A stretch of DNA of 64,000 nt from Stenotrophobium rhamnosiphilum. GTDB taxonomy: Bacteria; Pseudomonadota; Gammaproteobacteria; Nevskiales; Nevskiaceae. How positions within the stretch are numbered: position 1 is the stretch's first letter; every line of letters starts with the position of its first letter. Positions 32,857 through 41,748 of this stretch are shown here, in pieces. The notes below the pieces were generated by a model. The model saw only the letters and a list, made by a program, of their open reading frames with translations, did not search any database and had not been told where the DNA came from. The stretch is taken from assembly GCF_003052265.1 (NCBI RefSeq), contig NZ_QANS01000001.1, forward strand, positions 124,001 through 188,000, read 5' to 3'. A program made the translations under genes and the position numbers.

Positions 32857-33851
32857 GTTCGCCAACTCGAACTACGCAGGCGCGTATTGATTTGGTGTTA
32901 GAGCCAGATGACGCGCCGCGCTTAGCCAATCTCAATGGTCCGTTTGATGCCAACCTGCGTCAGGTTGAATTACGTCTGGGCATTGAGGTGCGCAATCGCG
33001 GCAACCGCTATCAATTGGTTGGCGCGCGTCGTGATGTCACGCGTGGTGAATCGGTACTGACGGCACTGTTCAATCAGGCTGCTGAAGATACGATCACCAG
33101 CGAATCGGTACATCTGGCACTGATTGAGTTCGGCGATCAGATTGATGACGCGATGGCGGTTGAAGAAGAAGCGCCGCACGGTGAAATCGTTATTCGCACC
33201 AAGCGCGGCGTGGTGCGCGGGCGCAGTCTGCATCAGAAGCAATATCTGAAAAGCATCGCGACGCACGATCTCAACTTTGGTATCGGCCCCGCCGGTACTG
33301 GTAAAACTTATTTGGCCGTTGCCAGTGCGGTGAACGCGCTGGAGCGTGATCGCGTGCGCCGCATTGTGCTGGTGCGCCCTGCGGTGGAAGCGGGCGAGAA
33401 GCTGGGCTTTTTGCCGGGCGATATGGCAGACAAGATCAATCCTTATCTGCGTCCTTTATATGACGCGCTGTACGAAATGCTCGGCTTCGAAAAAGTCGCA
33501 CGTCTCGTTGAGAAGAGCGTGATTGAAGTTGCGCCACTCGCGTTCATGCGCGGCCGCACGCTTAATGAATCCTTCATCATTCTCGACGAAGCTCAGAACA
33601 CGACCGTTGAGCAGATGAAGATGTTCCTGACGCGTATTGGTTTTGGCAGCGTTGCAGTGGTGACGGGTGACGTCACTCAGATCGACTTGCCGCGCCATGA
33701 AAAGAGCGGACTCAAGCACACGATGAAAGTGCTGGAAGGTGTGCCGGGCATTGCCTTCAGTCACTTCAAGAAAGAAGACGTGGTGCGTCATCCGCTGGTG
33801 CAGGCAATTGTTGAAGCTTACGAAATACACGAGGCGCAAGCTGGGCAATGA
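32853..33851 (+). CDS. phoH: PhoH-family ATPase
   Basis: 332 residues, start overlapping the miaB stop (ATGA). Walker A GPAGTGKT at 145-152, Walker B in [11 protein letters not shown], and downstream [12 protein letters not shown]. This is the YbeZ branch with an N-terminal extension of about 120 residues. YbeZ associates with YbeY and ribosome maturation and is an RNA-linked ATPase. Position between miaB and ybeY is the standard one. Confidence 0.95.
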   Translation: MSSPTRTTQARIDLVLEPDDAPRLANLNGPFDANLRQVELRLGIEVRNRGNRYQLVGARRDVTRGESVLTALFNQAAEDTITSESVHLALIEFGDQIDDAMAVEEEAPHGEIVIRTKRGVVRGRSLHQKQYLKSIATHDLNFGIGPAGTGKTYLAVASAVNALERDRVRRIVLVRPAVEAGEKLGFLPGDMADKINPYLRPLYDALYEMLGFEKVARLVEKSVIEVAPLAFMRGRTLNESFIILDEAQNTTVEQMKMFLTRIGFGSVAVVTGDVTQIDLPRHEKSGLKHTMKVLEGVPGIAFSHFKKEDVVRHPLVQAIVEAYEIHEAQAGQ

Positions 33852-34276
33852 GTGAGATCGTCATTCAACGCTGCGTTCCTGCTGCCGGTATTCCTGCGGC
33901 AACGAGCTTGCGATTGTGGGCGCAGTCAGCCCTGCGTAAGAAAGGCGCGCTGACGATTCGCATTGTTGATGAAGAAGAAAGTGAAACGCTGAACAGTCGC
34001 TATCGTCACAAACAGAAGCCGACTAACGTGCTGTCGTTTGGTTACGACGAAAGCGGCGTGTTGGGAGATTTGGTGATCTGCGCGCCAGTGGTTGCGCGCG
34101 AAGCCAGCGAACAAAATAAAACCGTGCGTGCCCATTGGGCGCATATGGTGGTTCATGGTTGCCTGCATTTGCAGGGCCATGATCACGAGAATCAAAACGA
34201 CGCGGAAACCATGGAAAAATTGGAAATCCGCATTTTAGGGAAATTAGGATTTAACAATCCTTATCAGGAAACATGA
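33848..34276 (+). CDS. ybeY: Endoribonuclease YbeY
   Basis: 142 residues, start overlapping the phoH stop. The zinc motif is [13 protein letters not shown], the YbeY HGxLHLxGxDH signature with three histidines. [20 protein letters not shown] is the second family motif. It takes part in 16S rRNA 3'-end maturation and 70S quality control. The overlap with corC (ATGA) continues the operon. Confidence 0.96.
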   Translation: MSEIVIQRCVPAAGIPAATSLRLWAQSALRKKGALTIRIVDEEESETLNSRYRHKQKPTNVLSFGYDESGVLGDLVICAPVVAREASEQNKTVRAHWAHMVVHGCLHLQGHDHENQNDAETMEKLEIRILGKLGFNNPYQET

Positions 34277-35142
34277 ACGACGACCCCAGTAGTACCAACT
34301 CGCACCACAACGACACGGCCTTGAGTCGTTGGTGGCATCGCATCACGCATCGTTTCGCGGGCGCACCGCGCACGCGCGAAGATTTGCTGGAGGTACTGGA
34401 CGAGGCGCGCGACGCCAACCTGATGGATGCCGACGCGCTGAATATGTTTCAGGGCGTACTGGAAACCGCAGATACACAAGTTCGCGACATCATGGTGCCG
34501 CGCGCACAGATGGTCGTTGTTGAACGCGACTGGACGCTGGATCAGTTGTTGCCGGTGGTAGTTGAGTCAGGCCACTCACGCTTTCCCGTGATTGGTGATT
34601 CCAAAGACGAAGTTGTGGGCATTTTGCTCGCCAAAGATTTGCTTAAGTACGCTTCAGGTGTGCCCGGCGCAAATCCTGAAACGTTTGATCTGGGCAGCAT
34701 GCTGCGTCCCGCGGTTTATGTGCCTGAGAGCAAGCGCGTGAATGTGCTGCTGAAAGATTTCCGCAAAGGCCGCAATCACATGGCGTTTGTTGTGGACGAG
34801 TACAGCGGCATCGCTGGCTTGGTCACGATTGAAGATGTGTTGGAACAGATCGTTGGCGACATCGACGATGAGTACGATGAAGTCGAAGGCGCGCATATCC
34901 TTAAGCAGGACGAGCGTCGTTATTTGGTTAACGGCCTGACGCCGATTGAAGAGTTCAACACTTACTTCAGCACTGAATTTTCAGACGAAGAATTCGACAC
35001 CGTTGGCGGCTTGGTGATGAACCGCTTCGGTCACATGCCTAAGCGCGGCGAGAGCGTGCGTATTGAGCGTTACAACTTCAATGTGCAGCGCGCCGATAGT
35101 CGTCGTGTGCACATGTTGCAGGTAACCATCTCGCCGAGCTGA
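34273..35142 (+). CDS. corC: HlyC/CorC family CBS-domain protein (YbeX)
   Basis: 289 residues, start overlapping the ybeY stop. It has two CBS domains (about 65-185; [75 protein letters not shown]). The transporter-associated CorC_HlyC domain follows ([19 protein letters not shown] to the end). It lacks membrane helices, as YbeX does. It was linked to Mg/Co efflux and, more recently in E. coli, to ribosome metabolism with YbeY/YbeZ. It is a member of the miaB-lnt operon. Confidence 0.94.
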   Translation: MNDDPSSTNSHHNDTALSRWWHRITHRFAGAPRTREDLLEVLDEARDANLMDADALNMFQGVLETADTQVRDIMVPRAQMVVVERDWTLDQLLPVVVESGHSRFPVIGDSKDEVVGILLAKDLLKYASGVPGANPETFDLGSMLRPAVYVPESKRVNVLLKDFRKGRNHMAFVVDEYSGIAGLVTIEDVLEQIVGDIDDEYDEVEGAHILKQDERRYLVNGLTPIEEFNTYFSTEFSDEEFDTVGGLVMNRFGHMPKRGESVRIERYNFNVQRADSRRVHMLQVTISPS

Positions 35143-35176
35143 ACACGGCTGGCCTCATTTGGCGGATAGCAAACCC

Positions 35177-36688
35177 ATGGCATTTTTGCAGTCGCTGAAA
35201 TCCTGCGCACGTCGCTTCGATAAAACCACGGCCCTGTTGCTTGGCGTGCTCACGACGCTGGGCTTTGCGCCGTTTGGTTTGTGGCCCATCAGCTTGCTTG
35301 CGTTGGCCGCGCTGTTCGCGCTGCTGCAAGGAACAACGATTCGACGCAGCGCTCTGTTGGGCTGGCTGTTCGCCATCGGCCATTTCCTCAGTGGCATTTA
35401 CTGGATTTACATCAGCACGCATATCTACGGCGGCGCGCCCGCGTGGTTGGGCGTGTTGCTGTTGCTGACTTTGTCTGCGGCTTATATGGCGCCTTGGTTT
35501 GCGTTGGCGATGGGCCTCGCAACATGGTTGCGACTTTGGCAGCGCGCTGTGGGCTGGCTCGCATTACCCGCACTTTTCTTGTTGGCTGAGCTCGCGCGCG
35601 GCACGCTCGTTTTTGATGGCTTCTCTTGGTTGAGCTTGGGCGATATTTCGCTCGATACGCCGTTGCAGCGCTTGGCACCCATCATCGGCGTGCATGGTAT
35701 TTCTGCAGTGCTGCTTGTGTTGGCCTACGCGCTGTTCAAATTATTGGTGGGCTCGCGTTCGCAGCGTGTAGTCGCAGCGGTTGTGTTGTTATCTAGTGCG
35801 ACAACATTTTTGTTGCCGGGGCCTGAGCAATGGACGCAGGCCTCTGGCGCGCCGCTGAAGGCCGCCATTATTCAAGGCAATGTTTCGCAAGATTTGAAAT
35901 GGCTGCCGGAGATGGATCTACCGACACTGTTGCGATATCGCGGAATGACGCTCGAAGCGCGCGATGCGGATCTCATCGTTTGGCCAGAAGCGCCGTTAAC
36001 GCAAACCTACAATCTGCTCAAAGATGAGTACCTCGATCCGCTGAGCGAGCAACTCGCGCAGAACGGTACGACGCTGCTCGCCGGCATGCTGATTGAAGAG
36101 CCGCCTGGCTCGATGCACTACTTCAACAGCGTGATCGGGTTGGGCGCGGTGCAAGGACGTTACGACAAACATCATTTGGTGCCGTTCGGAGAATATTTTC
36201 CCGTGCCGACTTGGCTGCGTCCGATGTTGGATGTACTCGGTACGCCGTATTCAGACCTTAGCTCATCGGCTGCGGATCGCCCGCCGTTTGTTGTGAAAGG
36301 GCAGCGTCTCGGTGTTGTGATCTGTTTTGAAGATGTCTTTGCCAATGAATTTCGCCGCAGCACGGATAATGCCGCGCTGATTGTCAGTGTCACCAACGAC
36401 GCGTGGTTCGGGCGCTCGATCGCTGCGGATCATCATTTGGCGATGGCGCGCATGCGCTCGCTGGAAACGGGTCGCGTGACTTTGCGTGCCTCAAATACCG
36501 GTGTCTCGGCTTTGATCGGACCCGACGGCAGCCTGCAAGCGCGGGCCGGGTTCTTTACACAAGAAACCTTGCGCGTAAATGCGCAGCCTCGCAGCGGACG
36601 TACCCCCTATGTGCGTTGGGGTGATGGCCCCTTGTGGTTTGCGGGCGCCTTGCTGGTCTTGCTCGCCCTGTTTCGCCGCCGAGTTTGA
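35177..36688 (+). CDS. lnt: Apolipoprotein N-acyltransferase
   Basis: 503 residues from the ATG at 35177; a TTG at 35159 is also in frame. Six to eight N-terminal membrane helices are followed by a periplasmic nitrilase domain. Catalytic triad: Glu in LIVWPEAPLTQ, Lys in YDKHHLVPFGEYFP, Cys in GVVICFEDVFANEFR. A final helix (PLWFAGALLVLLALF) anchors the C terminus. It adds the third acyl chain to lipoproteins in the inner membrane. The predicted lipoproteins in this window (hydrolase, MsrA, BamD, beta-helix protein) would be substrates. Last gene of the operon. Confidence 0.96.
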   Translation: MAFLQSLKSCARRFDKTTALLLGVLTTLGFAPFGLWPISLLALAALFALLQGTTIRRSALLGWLFAIGHFLSGIYWIYISTHIYGGAPAWLGVLLLLTLSAAYMAPWFALAMGLATWLRLWQRAVGWLALPALFLLAELARGTLVFDGFSWLSLGDISLDTPLQRLAPIIGVHGISAVLLVLAYALFKLLVGSRSQRVVAAVVLLSSATTFLLPGPEQWTQASGAPLKAAIIQGNVSQDLKWLPEMDLPTLLRYRGMTLEARDADLIVWPEAPLTQTYNLLKDEYLDPLSEQLAQNGTTLLAGMLIEEPPGSMHYFNSVIGLGAVQGRYDKHHLVPFGEYFPVPTWLRPMLDVLGTPYSDLSSSAADRPPFVVKGQRLGVVICFEDVFANEFRRSTDNAALIVSVTNDAWFGRSIAADHHLAMARMRSLETGRVTLRASNTGVSALIGPDGSLQARAGFFTQETLRVNAQPRSGRTPYVRWGDGPLWFAGALLVLLALFRRRV

Positions 36689-36868
36689 GCAAAATTTGAC
36701 CGCTCGATGAGCGGACTTATCAAATAAAAGCCTTACGGATAGCGAAGCCAATAGTTATACTTACGGGGATAGGCAGGCGGATCATGACGGGGAGTCATGT
36801 CCATCCACCGAAGCACCGGATGGCGCCGCCTCGAATTTCATTAATCTCCTTTCAAGGGGCATCGTTCA
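36689..36868 (+). promoter_or_regulatory. Leader region of the bc1 operon
   Basis: 180 bases without a gene. TATACT at 36756-36761 is a possible -10 with weak TTACGG 17 bases upstream. Downstream are short dyads (ATGAC/GTCAT; CATCC/GGATG) within the probable leader. CCGCTC/GAGCGG near 36701-36715 lies after lnt but lacks a T-run. Confidence 0.35.
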
Positions 36869-37465
36869 ATGAGTAATGAAGGCGTGGATGCCGGGCGTCG
36901 CCGGTTCCTGACGCTGACCACGGTAGCCGTGGGCGGCGTGGGTACAGCGGCAGCAGCTTGGCCATTTTTGGCTTCGCTGCGTCCTAGCGAGCGGGCAAAG
37001 GCGCTAGGTGCGCCAATTACCGTCGATATCAGCAAAGTCGAAATCGGTCAGAGACTGACTGTGGCTTGGCGCGGTAAGCCGGTTTGGATTATCCGCCGTA
37101 CACCAGAGATGCTGGCCAGCCTGCCTAAGGTTGACGCCAATCTGCGTGACCCTAACTCCAATGAGTCGGAACAACCGGCTTATGCCAAGAACGAAGTCCG
37201 TGCACTGAAGCCTGAATGGCTGGTCATGGTGGGTTCTTGCACTCACCTCGGTTGCTCGCCGACCTTCCGCCCGGATCATCCGGCACCGGACGTCGATAGC
37301 AACTGGCAGGGCGGTTTTTATTGCCCTTGCCACGGTTCCAAGTTCGACTTGTCGGGCCGCGTCTATAGCGGTGTACCTGCTCCGACCAACTTGGTCGTGC
37401 CGCCGTACAAGTACATCAATGACACCACCCTCACCATTGGTGAAGATCACCAGGGAGCGGCGTAA
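36869..37465 (+). CDS. petA: Ubiquinol-cytochrome c reductase, Rieske iron-sulfur subunit
   Basis: 198 residues. A twin-arginine signal/anchor ([25 protein letters not shown], 10-34) is not removed in this family. The [2Fe-2S] ligands are in CTHLGC and CPCHGSKFD. The subunit moves electrons from ubiquinol to cytochrome c1. It overlaps petB by one base (TAATG), starting a three-gene bc1 operon. The TAT motif implies folding and cluster insertion before export. Confidence 0.96.
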   Translation: MSNEGVDAGRRRFLTLTTVAVGGVGTAAAAWPFLASLRPSERAKALGAPITVDISKVEIGQRLTVAWRGKPVWIIRRTPEMLASLPKVDANLRDPNSNESEQPAYAKNEVRALKPEWLVMVGSCTHLGCSPTFRPDHPAPDVDSNWQGGFYCPCHGSKFDLSGRVYSGVPAPTNLVVPPYKYINDTTLTIGEDHQGAA

Positions 37466-38706
37466 TGGCTATCGTCCCCAATCCGCATAAGACGACGGGC
37501 GTGCTCGGCTGGATCGATGACCGTTTCCCGCTGACCAAGCTGTGGAAAGATCATCTCACCGAGTACTACGCACCGAAGAACTTTAACTTCTGGTACTACT
37601 TTGGTTCGTTGGCACTTCTTGTGCTCGTCAACCAATTGCTCACCGGTATTTTCCTGACGATGCACTACAAGCCTGACGCTGCTCAGGCTTGGGATAGCGT
37701 TGAATACATCATGCGCGACGTGCCATGGGGTAACGTGATTCGTTACCTGCACTCGACGGGTGCTTCGGCGTTCTTCATCGTCGTGTTCCTGCATATGTAT
37801 CGCGGGCTCTTATATGGTTCGTATCGCAAACCGCGCGAACTGATCTGGGTCTTCGGCATGCTGATCTTCTTCGTGCTGATGGCCGAAGCGTTCTGCGGTT
37901 ATGTACTGCCTTGGGGCCAGATGTCTTACTGGGGCGCTCAGGTAATCATCTCGCTGTTCGGTGCTATTCCTAAGATCGGTCCGGATATCGTGGTTTGGGT
38001 TCAGGGCGACTACATCCCTTCGGATGCAACGCTCAACCGCCTGTTCTCCTTCCACGTCATCATGCTGCCATTCATCCTGGTCGGTCTGGTGGTTGCTCAC
38101 TTGATTGCACTGCATGAAGTGGGTTCTAACAACCCAGACGGCGTTGAGATCAAGAAGCACAAAGATCCAGTCACCAAGATCCCACTCGACGGCATTGGCT
38201 TCCACCCGTATTACACGGTGAAAGATCTGGTCGGCATTGGCGTGTTCTTGATGATCTTCCTCGGCGTTGTGCTGTTCGCTCCAGATGGCGGCGGTTACTT
38301 CATCGAGAAGCCGAACTTTATTCCTGCTAATCCGCTGGTCACGCCTGAGCACATCACTCCGGCTTGGTACTTCGGTACGTTCTACGCGATTCTGCGTGCG
38401 ATTCCGGACAAGCTGATGGGTGTTATCGGCATGTTTGGTGCGGTGTTGATTCTGTTCGCACTGCCTTGGCTCGACCGTTCACCAGTCAAGTCGATTCGTT
38501 ACAAGGGCCCGATCTTCAAGATTGCGCTGGCACTGTTCACGGTTGCCTTCGTTGTCCTCTGCTACCTCGGCCTGCAGCCTCCATCACCGATGGGCACGCT
38601 GCTGTCACGTATCGGCACGTTTATTTACTTCGCCTTCTTTATCTTGATGCCGTGGTATTCGGCGATCGACAAAACTAAGCCAGAACCAGAGCGGGTGACG
38701 GGATGA
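37465..38706 (+). CDS. petB: Cytochrome b (bc1 complex)
   Basis: 413 residues with eight membrane helices. Heme-ligand histidines are in MTMHYKPD-following RYLHSTGASAFFIVVFLHMYRGL and FSFHVIMLPFILVGLVVAHLIALH. The Qo-site PDWY-type motif appears as PAWYFGTFYAILRAIPDKLMG, having Ala rather than Glu/Asp before Trp in the usual PEWY position (TPAWYF). It houses hemes bL and bH. It overlaps petC by four bases. Confidence 0.96.
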   Translation: MAIVPNPHKTTGVLGWIDDRFPLTKLWKDHLTEYYAPKNFNFWYYFGSLALLVLVNQLLTGIFLTMHYKPDAAQAWDSVEYIMRDVPWGNVIRYLHSTGASAFFIVVFLHMYRGLLYGSYRKPRELIWVFGMLIFFVLMAEAFCGYVLPWGQMSYWGAQVIISLFGAIPKIGPDIVVWVQGDYIPSDATLNRLFSFHVIMLPFILVGLVVAHLIALHEVGSNNPDGVEIKKHKDPVTKIPLDGIGFHPYYTVKDLVGIGVFLMIFLGVVLFAPDGGGYFIEKPNFIPANPLVTPEHITPAWYFGTFYAILRAIPDKLMGVIGMFGAVLILFALPWLDRSPVKSIRYKGPIFKIALALFTVAFVVLCYLGLQPPSPMGTLLSRIGTFIYFAFFILMPWYSAIDKTKPEPERVTG

Positions 38707-39437
38707 AGCGCCTATTTATTGCCCTCGCGGGTCTGACTCTGTCGGCTTCGGCGTTTGCTAATAGCGGCCATCCGTTGCCGTTTGCCTTTACGCCAGACAC
38801 CGCCAATCTGCCTTCCGTGCAGCGCGGCGCTCGTGACTACATGGCCTATTGCTCGGGCTGTCACTCGATGAAGCATCTGCGCTACTCGCGCATTGCTCAG
38901 GACCTCGGCATTCCCGAAGATCTGGTCAAGAAGAACCTGATGTTCACCACCGACAAGATCGGCGATCACATCATTTCGTCGATGCCAGTTGTGCAAGCGC
39001 AACAGTGGTTTGGCCAGGCTCCACCTGACCTCACCGTTGAAACTCGCGCTCGTGGCGCTGACTGGGTTTATAGCTACCTCAACAGCTTCTACGTTGATGA
39101 GTCACGTCCTGTTGGCGTGAACAACCTCGTACTGCCGGGCGCTTCAATGCCGCACGTGTTGTGGGAGTTGCAGGGCTGGCAGGTGAAGTCGGAAGCCAAG
39201 GCTGAAGCTTCACATGGTGAAGCGCACGGCACCGGCCTTGAACTGGCTCAGCCAGGCAAGCTGTCGCCTGAGGAATACAAGAAGTTCACCGCTGACCTGA
39301 CCAACTTTATGGTCTATGCAGCAGAACCAGGCCGCGCACAGCGCGTTGCGCTTGGTCCTAAGGTCATTCTGTATTTGTTGGTGCTGACCTGGCTCTTCTA
39401 CGCACTCAAGAAAGAGTTCTGGAAAGACATTCACTAA
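38703..39437 (+). CDS. petC: Cytochrome c1
   Basis: 244 residues. Signal peptide (RLFIALAGLTLSASAFA) then heme motif CSGCH at 50-54 (DYMAYCSGCHSMKHLRYSR) and the Met ligand region in the C-terminal half (GASMPHVLWELQGWQ). A C-terminal helix (KVILYLLVLTWLFYAL) anchors it in the inner membrane facing the periplasm. It passes electrons to soluble cytochrome c. A His/Ala/Glu-rich insert (KAEASHGEAHGTG) lies before the last domain. It ends the operon before the hairpin at 39457-39497. Confidence 0.96.
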   Translation: MKRLFIALAGLTLSASAFANSGHPLPFAFTPDTANLPSVQRGARDYMAYCSGCHSMKHLRYSRIAQDLGIPEDLVKKNLMFTTDKIGDHIISSMPVVQAQQWFGQAPPDLTVETRARGADWVYSYLNSFYVDESRPVGVNNLVLPGASMPHVLWELQGWQVKSEAKAEASHGEAHGTGLELAQPGKLSPEEYKKFTADLTNFMVYAAEPGRAQRVALGPKVILYLLVLTWLFYALKKEFWKDIH

Positions 39438-39456
39438 GTCTTTCCTGCGTTACCCA

Positions 39457-39497
39457 AACGCCGTTCATGGTAAGTTGTTACCTTGAACGGCGTTTTT
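39457..39497 (+). terminator. Rho-independent terminator after petC
   Basis: AAACGCCGTTCA pairs with TGAACGGCGTTT; the loop itself contains a GGTAA/TTACC stem. TTTTT follows. sspA begins 18 bases later, so transcription of sspAB from the bc1 promoter is probably partial. Confidence 0.88.
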
Positions 39498-39514
39498 ATT
39501 TCTGAAGCGGGTCT

Positions 39515-40147
39515 ATGTCACTACGCGCACGCAGTAAGTTTGTCCCTGAAAACAAACCCGCAGTGCGCGCGGGCGTTACCTTATTTTGTGAGCGCGATAC
39601 TTTGCAGAGCCATTGGGCGCGCTTGGTATTGGCAGAAAAAGAAGTCGATGGTGCGCGCCTTGAGTGGACGACACCGGGCAAGCCTAGTGAAGATTTGCTG
39701 GTGCTTAACCCGCAGCTGACGCTGCCAACGCTGACGGATCGCGATACCGTGATTCACCCGGCGCGCGTCATTGTTGAATACCTCGATGAACGCTATCCGG
39801 CGCCGCGTTTGATGCCAGCAGATCCTGCGGCCAAAGCGCGCGTACGTATGGCGTTGATGCGCATCGAGCATGATTTGTTTCCCTTGGTCGAACTGCTGCT
39901 GTCCGGCAAGGGCGATGTCAAAAATGCGCGCAAAACGCTGACTGAACACCTCACCACCAGTGCGCGCATGGTTCCGATGCGTGGTTGGTTTCTCGGTTTG
40001 GATTACAACCTTGTCGATACTGCTTGGGCCGTGCTGTTTCATCGCCTGCCCGGTCTCGGTATTAAACTTTCACCAGAAGCTGCGGGCATTGTTCGCTATG
40101 CCGAACGTTTGTTTGCACGCCCGGCTTTCCAAAAAACTATCAAATGA
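39515..40147 (+). CDS. sspA: Stringent starvation protein A (GST-fold)
   Basis: 210 residues. N-terminal thioredoxin-like domain (GVTLFCERDTLQSHWARLVLAEKEV; NPQLTLPTLTDRD) and C-terminal helical domain (WFLGLDYNLVDTAWAVLFHRLPGLGI). Like E. coli SspA it lacks a proper glutathione-binding cysteine and should bind RNA polymerase sigma70 rather than glutathione. The N terminus has about 18 extra residues (MSLRARSKFVPENKPAVR). It overlaps sspB by four bases, the conserved pair. Confidence 0.9.
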   Translation: MSLRARSKFVPENKPAVRAGVTLFCERDTLQSHWARLVLAEKEVDGARLEWTTPGKPSEDLLVLNPQLTLPTLTDRDTVIHPARVIVEYLDERYPAPRLMPADPAAKARVRMALMRIEHDLFPLVELLLSGKGDVKNARKTLTEHLTTSARMVPMRGWFLGLDYNLVDTAWAVLFHRLPGLGIKLSPEAAGIVRYAERLFARPAFQKTIK

Positions 40148-40566
40148 ATTCTCGTCCCACTTCACGCTCGCGCCGCCCATATCTGATCCGCGCGGTTTAT
40201 GACTGGGCGACTGATAACGGCTGCACGCCGCATATGCTGGTCGCCGCTGATTACCCCGGTGTCGTCGTGCCGCTCGAGTTTGTGCAGGAAGGCCGCATCA
40301 CGCTCAATATCGCACCGATGGCTGTGCAGGGACTCAATCTCGAAATCGAACCGTTCTGGTTTTCAGCGCGCTTCAGTGGCCGATCATTTGAAGTCTCCGT
40401 ACCGAGCGGCGCAGTGCTTGCCGTATTCGCGCGCGAGAACGGTGAAGGCATTGTCTTTGGCGAAGTAGAAACCGCCAATCCAGACGATGCTGTGTCGCCT
40501 ACCGAACCTCCAAAGCCGCCGACCAAGCCCGCAGGTGGCAGGTCGCATCTCAAGCTAGTGAAATAG
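40144..40566 (+). CDS. sspB: ClpXP specificity-enhancing factor SspB
   Basis: 140 residues. The SspB fold is shown by RPYLIRAVYDWATDNGCTPHMLV (10-32), IAPMAVQGLNLE and FSARFSGRSFEVSVPSGAVLAVFARENGEG. A flexible proline-rich tail leads to the ClpX-binding C-terminal segment SHLKLVK. It delivers ssrA-tagged proteins to ClpXP. It overlaps sspA (ATGA). Confidence 0.95.
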   Translation: MNSRPTSRSRRPYLIRAVYDWATDNGCTPHMLVAADYPGVVVPLEFVQEGRITLNIAPMAVQGLNLEIEPFWFSARFSGRSFEVSVPSGAVLAVFARENGEGIVFGEVETANPDDAVSPTEPPKPPTKPAGGRSHLKLVK

Positions 40567-40567
40567 C

Positions 40568-40590
40568 TGACGCGATTCAAATCGCGTCAA
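40568..40590 (+). terminator. Possible hairpin after sspB
   Basis: TGACGCGATT pairs with AATCGCGTCA around a short centre. There is no T-run, so it may act in mRNA stability or as a weak terminator. Confidence 0.4.
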
Positions 40591-40653
40591 CCGATCATGT
40601 TTTGGCGCGTTTTCTCTTCATAAGCCGCTTCAGCGGCATGAGGAGAGACCAAA

Positions 40654-41706
40654 ATGCTGCAGCAGCTCACGCGGCCTGTAAAAAACACCATCAAATCTCT
40701 GGTCCAGAAGAGTGGCTACCAAATCACCAAGGTAGATACGCTCGATATTGAACCACTGATCGGCTCATCGTTTACCCCAAGCGCGGTTCCAGCGGGTGCC
40801 CGTGAATATCTGCGCGGCGATCACCCACGCTTGCAGGACCTGCGTCGTCGTTACGCTGCGCTGAACCATCCGGTTGCCGCACACAGCCATTGGACGACCA
40901 GCTTTGTTAACGACAATGTCGAGCTGCTGAATTTCCGTGGTGACAACGCTTACCTCTGGCAGGTGCGTCAGTCGCGTGGTGATGCGGAAATGCGCTATTT
41001 CGCCAACACGCTCTATATCGAACGGATTGATCATCGCCGCTTGTTGCCGGCGCTGGTCGAAGACGGCGCTTTCGGTTGCCACACTTTCCAGTACCAAGGT
41101 CGCCACGGCATGAGCCGCGATCTGCTGGATTCAATCAATGAGATTTATTTTCTTGATCGTCAGATTGGTTTGTTTGATCGACCTGATCTGCGCGTGCTTG
41201 ATATCGGCGCAGGCTATGGCCGTCTTGCGCACCGCATGTGCGAAGCGCTGCCCAATCTGAAGTCCTATGTTTGCGTAGACGCAGTGCCAGAGTCGACGTT
41301 TCTCGCTGAGTATTACCTCAAGCATCGCGGTTTGCCTGAGTCGCGGGCCAGTGCGGTTGCGCTTGATGAATTACACAAGCTGGAAGCAATGCCGCAGTTT
41401 GATGTTGCCGTAAACATTCACAGCTTTACTGAATGTAATTACGAAGCTATTCGCTGGTGGCTCAATATGGTCAGCAAGCTGAATATTCGCTGGCTGCTGA
41501 TTGCACCGAATAAAGGTCCACTCGGCGCTGAACATGATTTGTTCAGCATTGAATCGGATCGCAGCAGAAAAGATTTCATGAATTTGCTGGAGGAGGCAGG
41601 CTACAAGCAGGAACTACGTGCGCCTAAGTTTGACGATCCGCATCTGCAGATCGGCATTCCTCGGTTCGCGGATACCTATTACCACTTGTTCCAGAAAGTA
41701 GCCTGA
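40654..41706 (+). CDS. Putative sugar O-methyltransferase
   Basis: 350 residues, ATG with GAGGAGAG upstream. The C-terminal half is a class I SAM methyltransferase: VLDIGAGYGRLAHRMCEALP (about 179-198), acidic VCVDAVPES, and FDVAVNIHSFTECNYEAIRWWL. The N-terminal 150 residues resemble the putative sugar O-methyltransferase family (LNHPVAAHSHWTTSFVNDNVELLNFRGDN, FANTLYIERIDHR). Such enzymes cap or decorate surface polysaccharides; no other glycan genes lie nearby, so the target is unknown. No membrane segment. Confidence 0.8.
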   Translation: MLQQLTRPVKNTIKSLVQKSGYQITKVDTLDIEPLIGSSFTPSAVPAGAREYLRGDHPRLQDLRRRYAALNHPVAAHSHWTTSFVNDNVELLNFRGDNAYLWQVRQSRGDAEMRYFANTLYIERIDHRRLLPALVEDGAFGCHTFQYQGRHGMSRDLLDSINEIYFLDRQIGLFDRPDLRVLDIGAGYGRLAHRMCEALPNLKSYVCVDAVPESTFLAEYYLKHRGLPESRASAVALDELHKLEAMPQFDVAVNIHSFTECNYEAIRWWLNMVSKLNIRWLLIAPNKGPLGAEHDLFSIESDRSRKDFMNLLEEAGYKQELRAPKFDDPHLQIGIPRFADTYYHLFQKVA

Positions 41707-41718
41707 GGAAGGGGCACG

Positions 41719-41748
41719 CCGCCCTGATTAATTCAGGGCGGTAGTGTT
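41719..41748. terminator. Terminator between methyltransferase and GlcD-like genes
   Basis: CCGCCCTGA pairs with TCAGGGCGG around ATTAA, followed by GTAGTGTTTT. It overlaps the stop codon of the convergent GlcD-like gene (41733-41735). Confidence 0.6.
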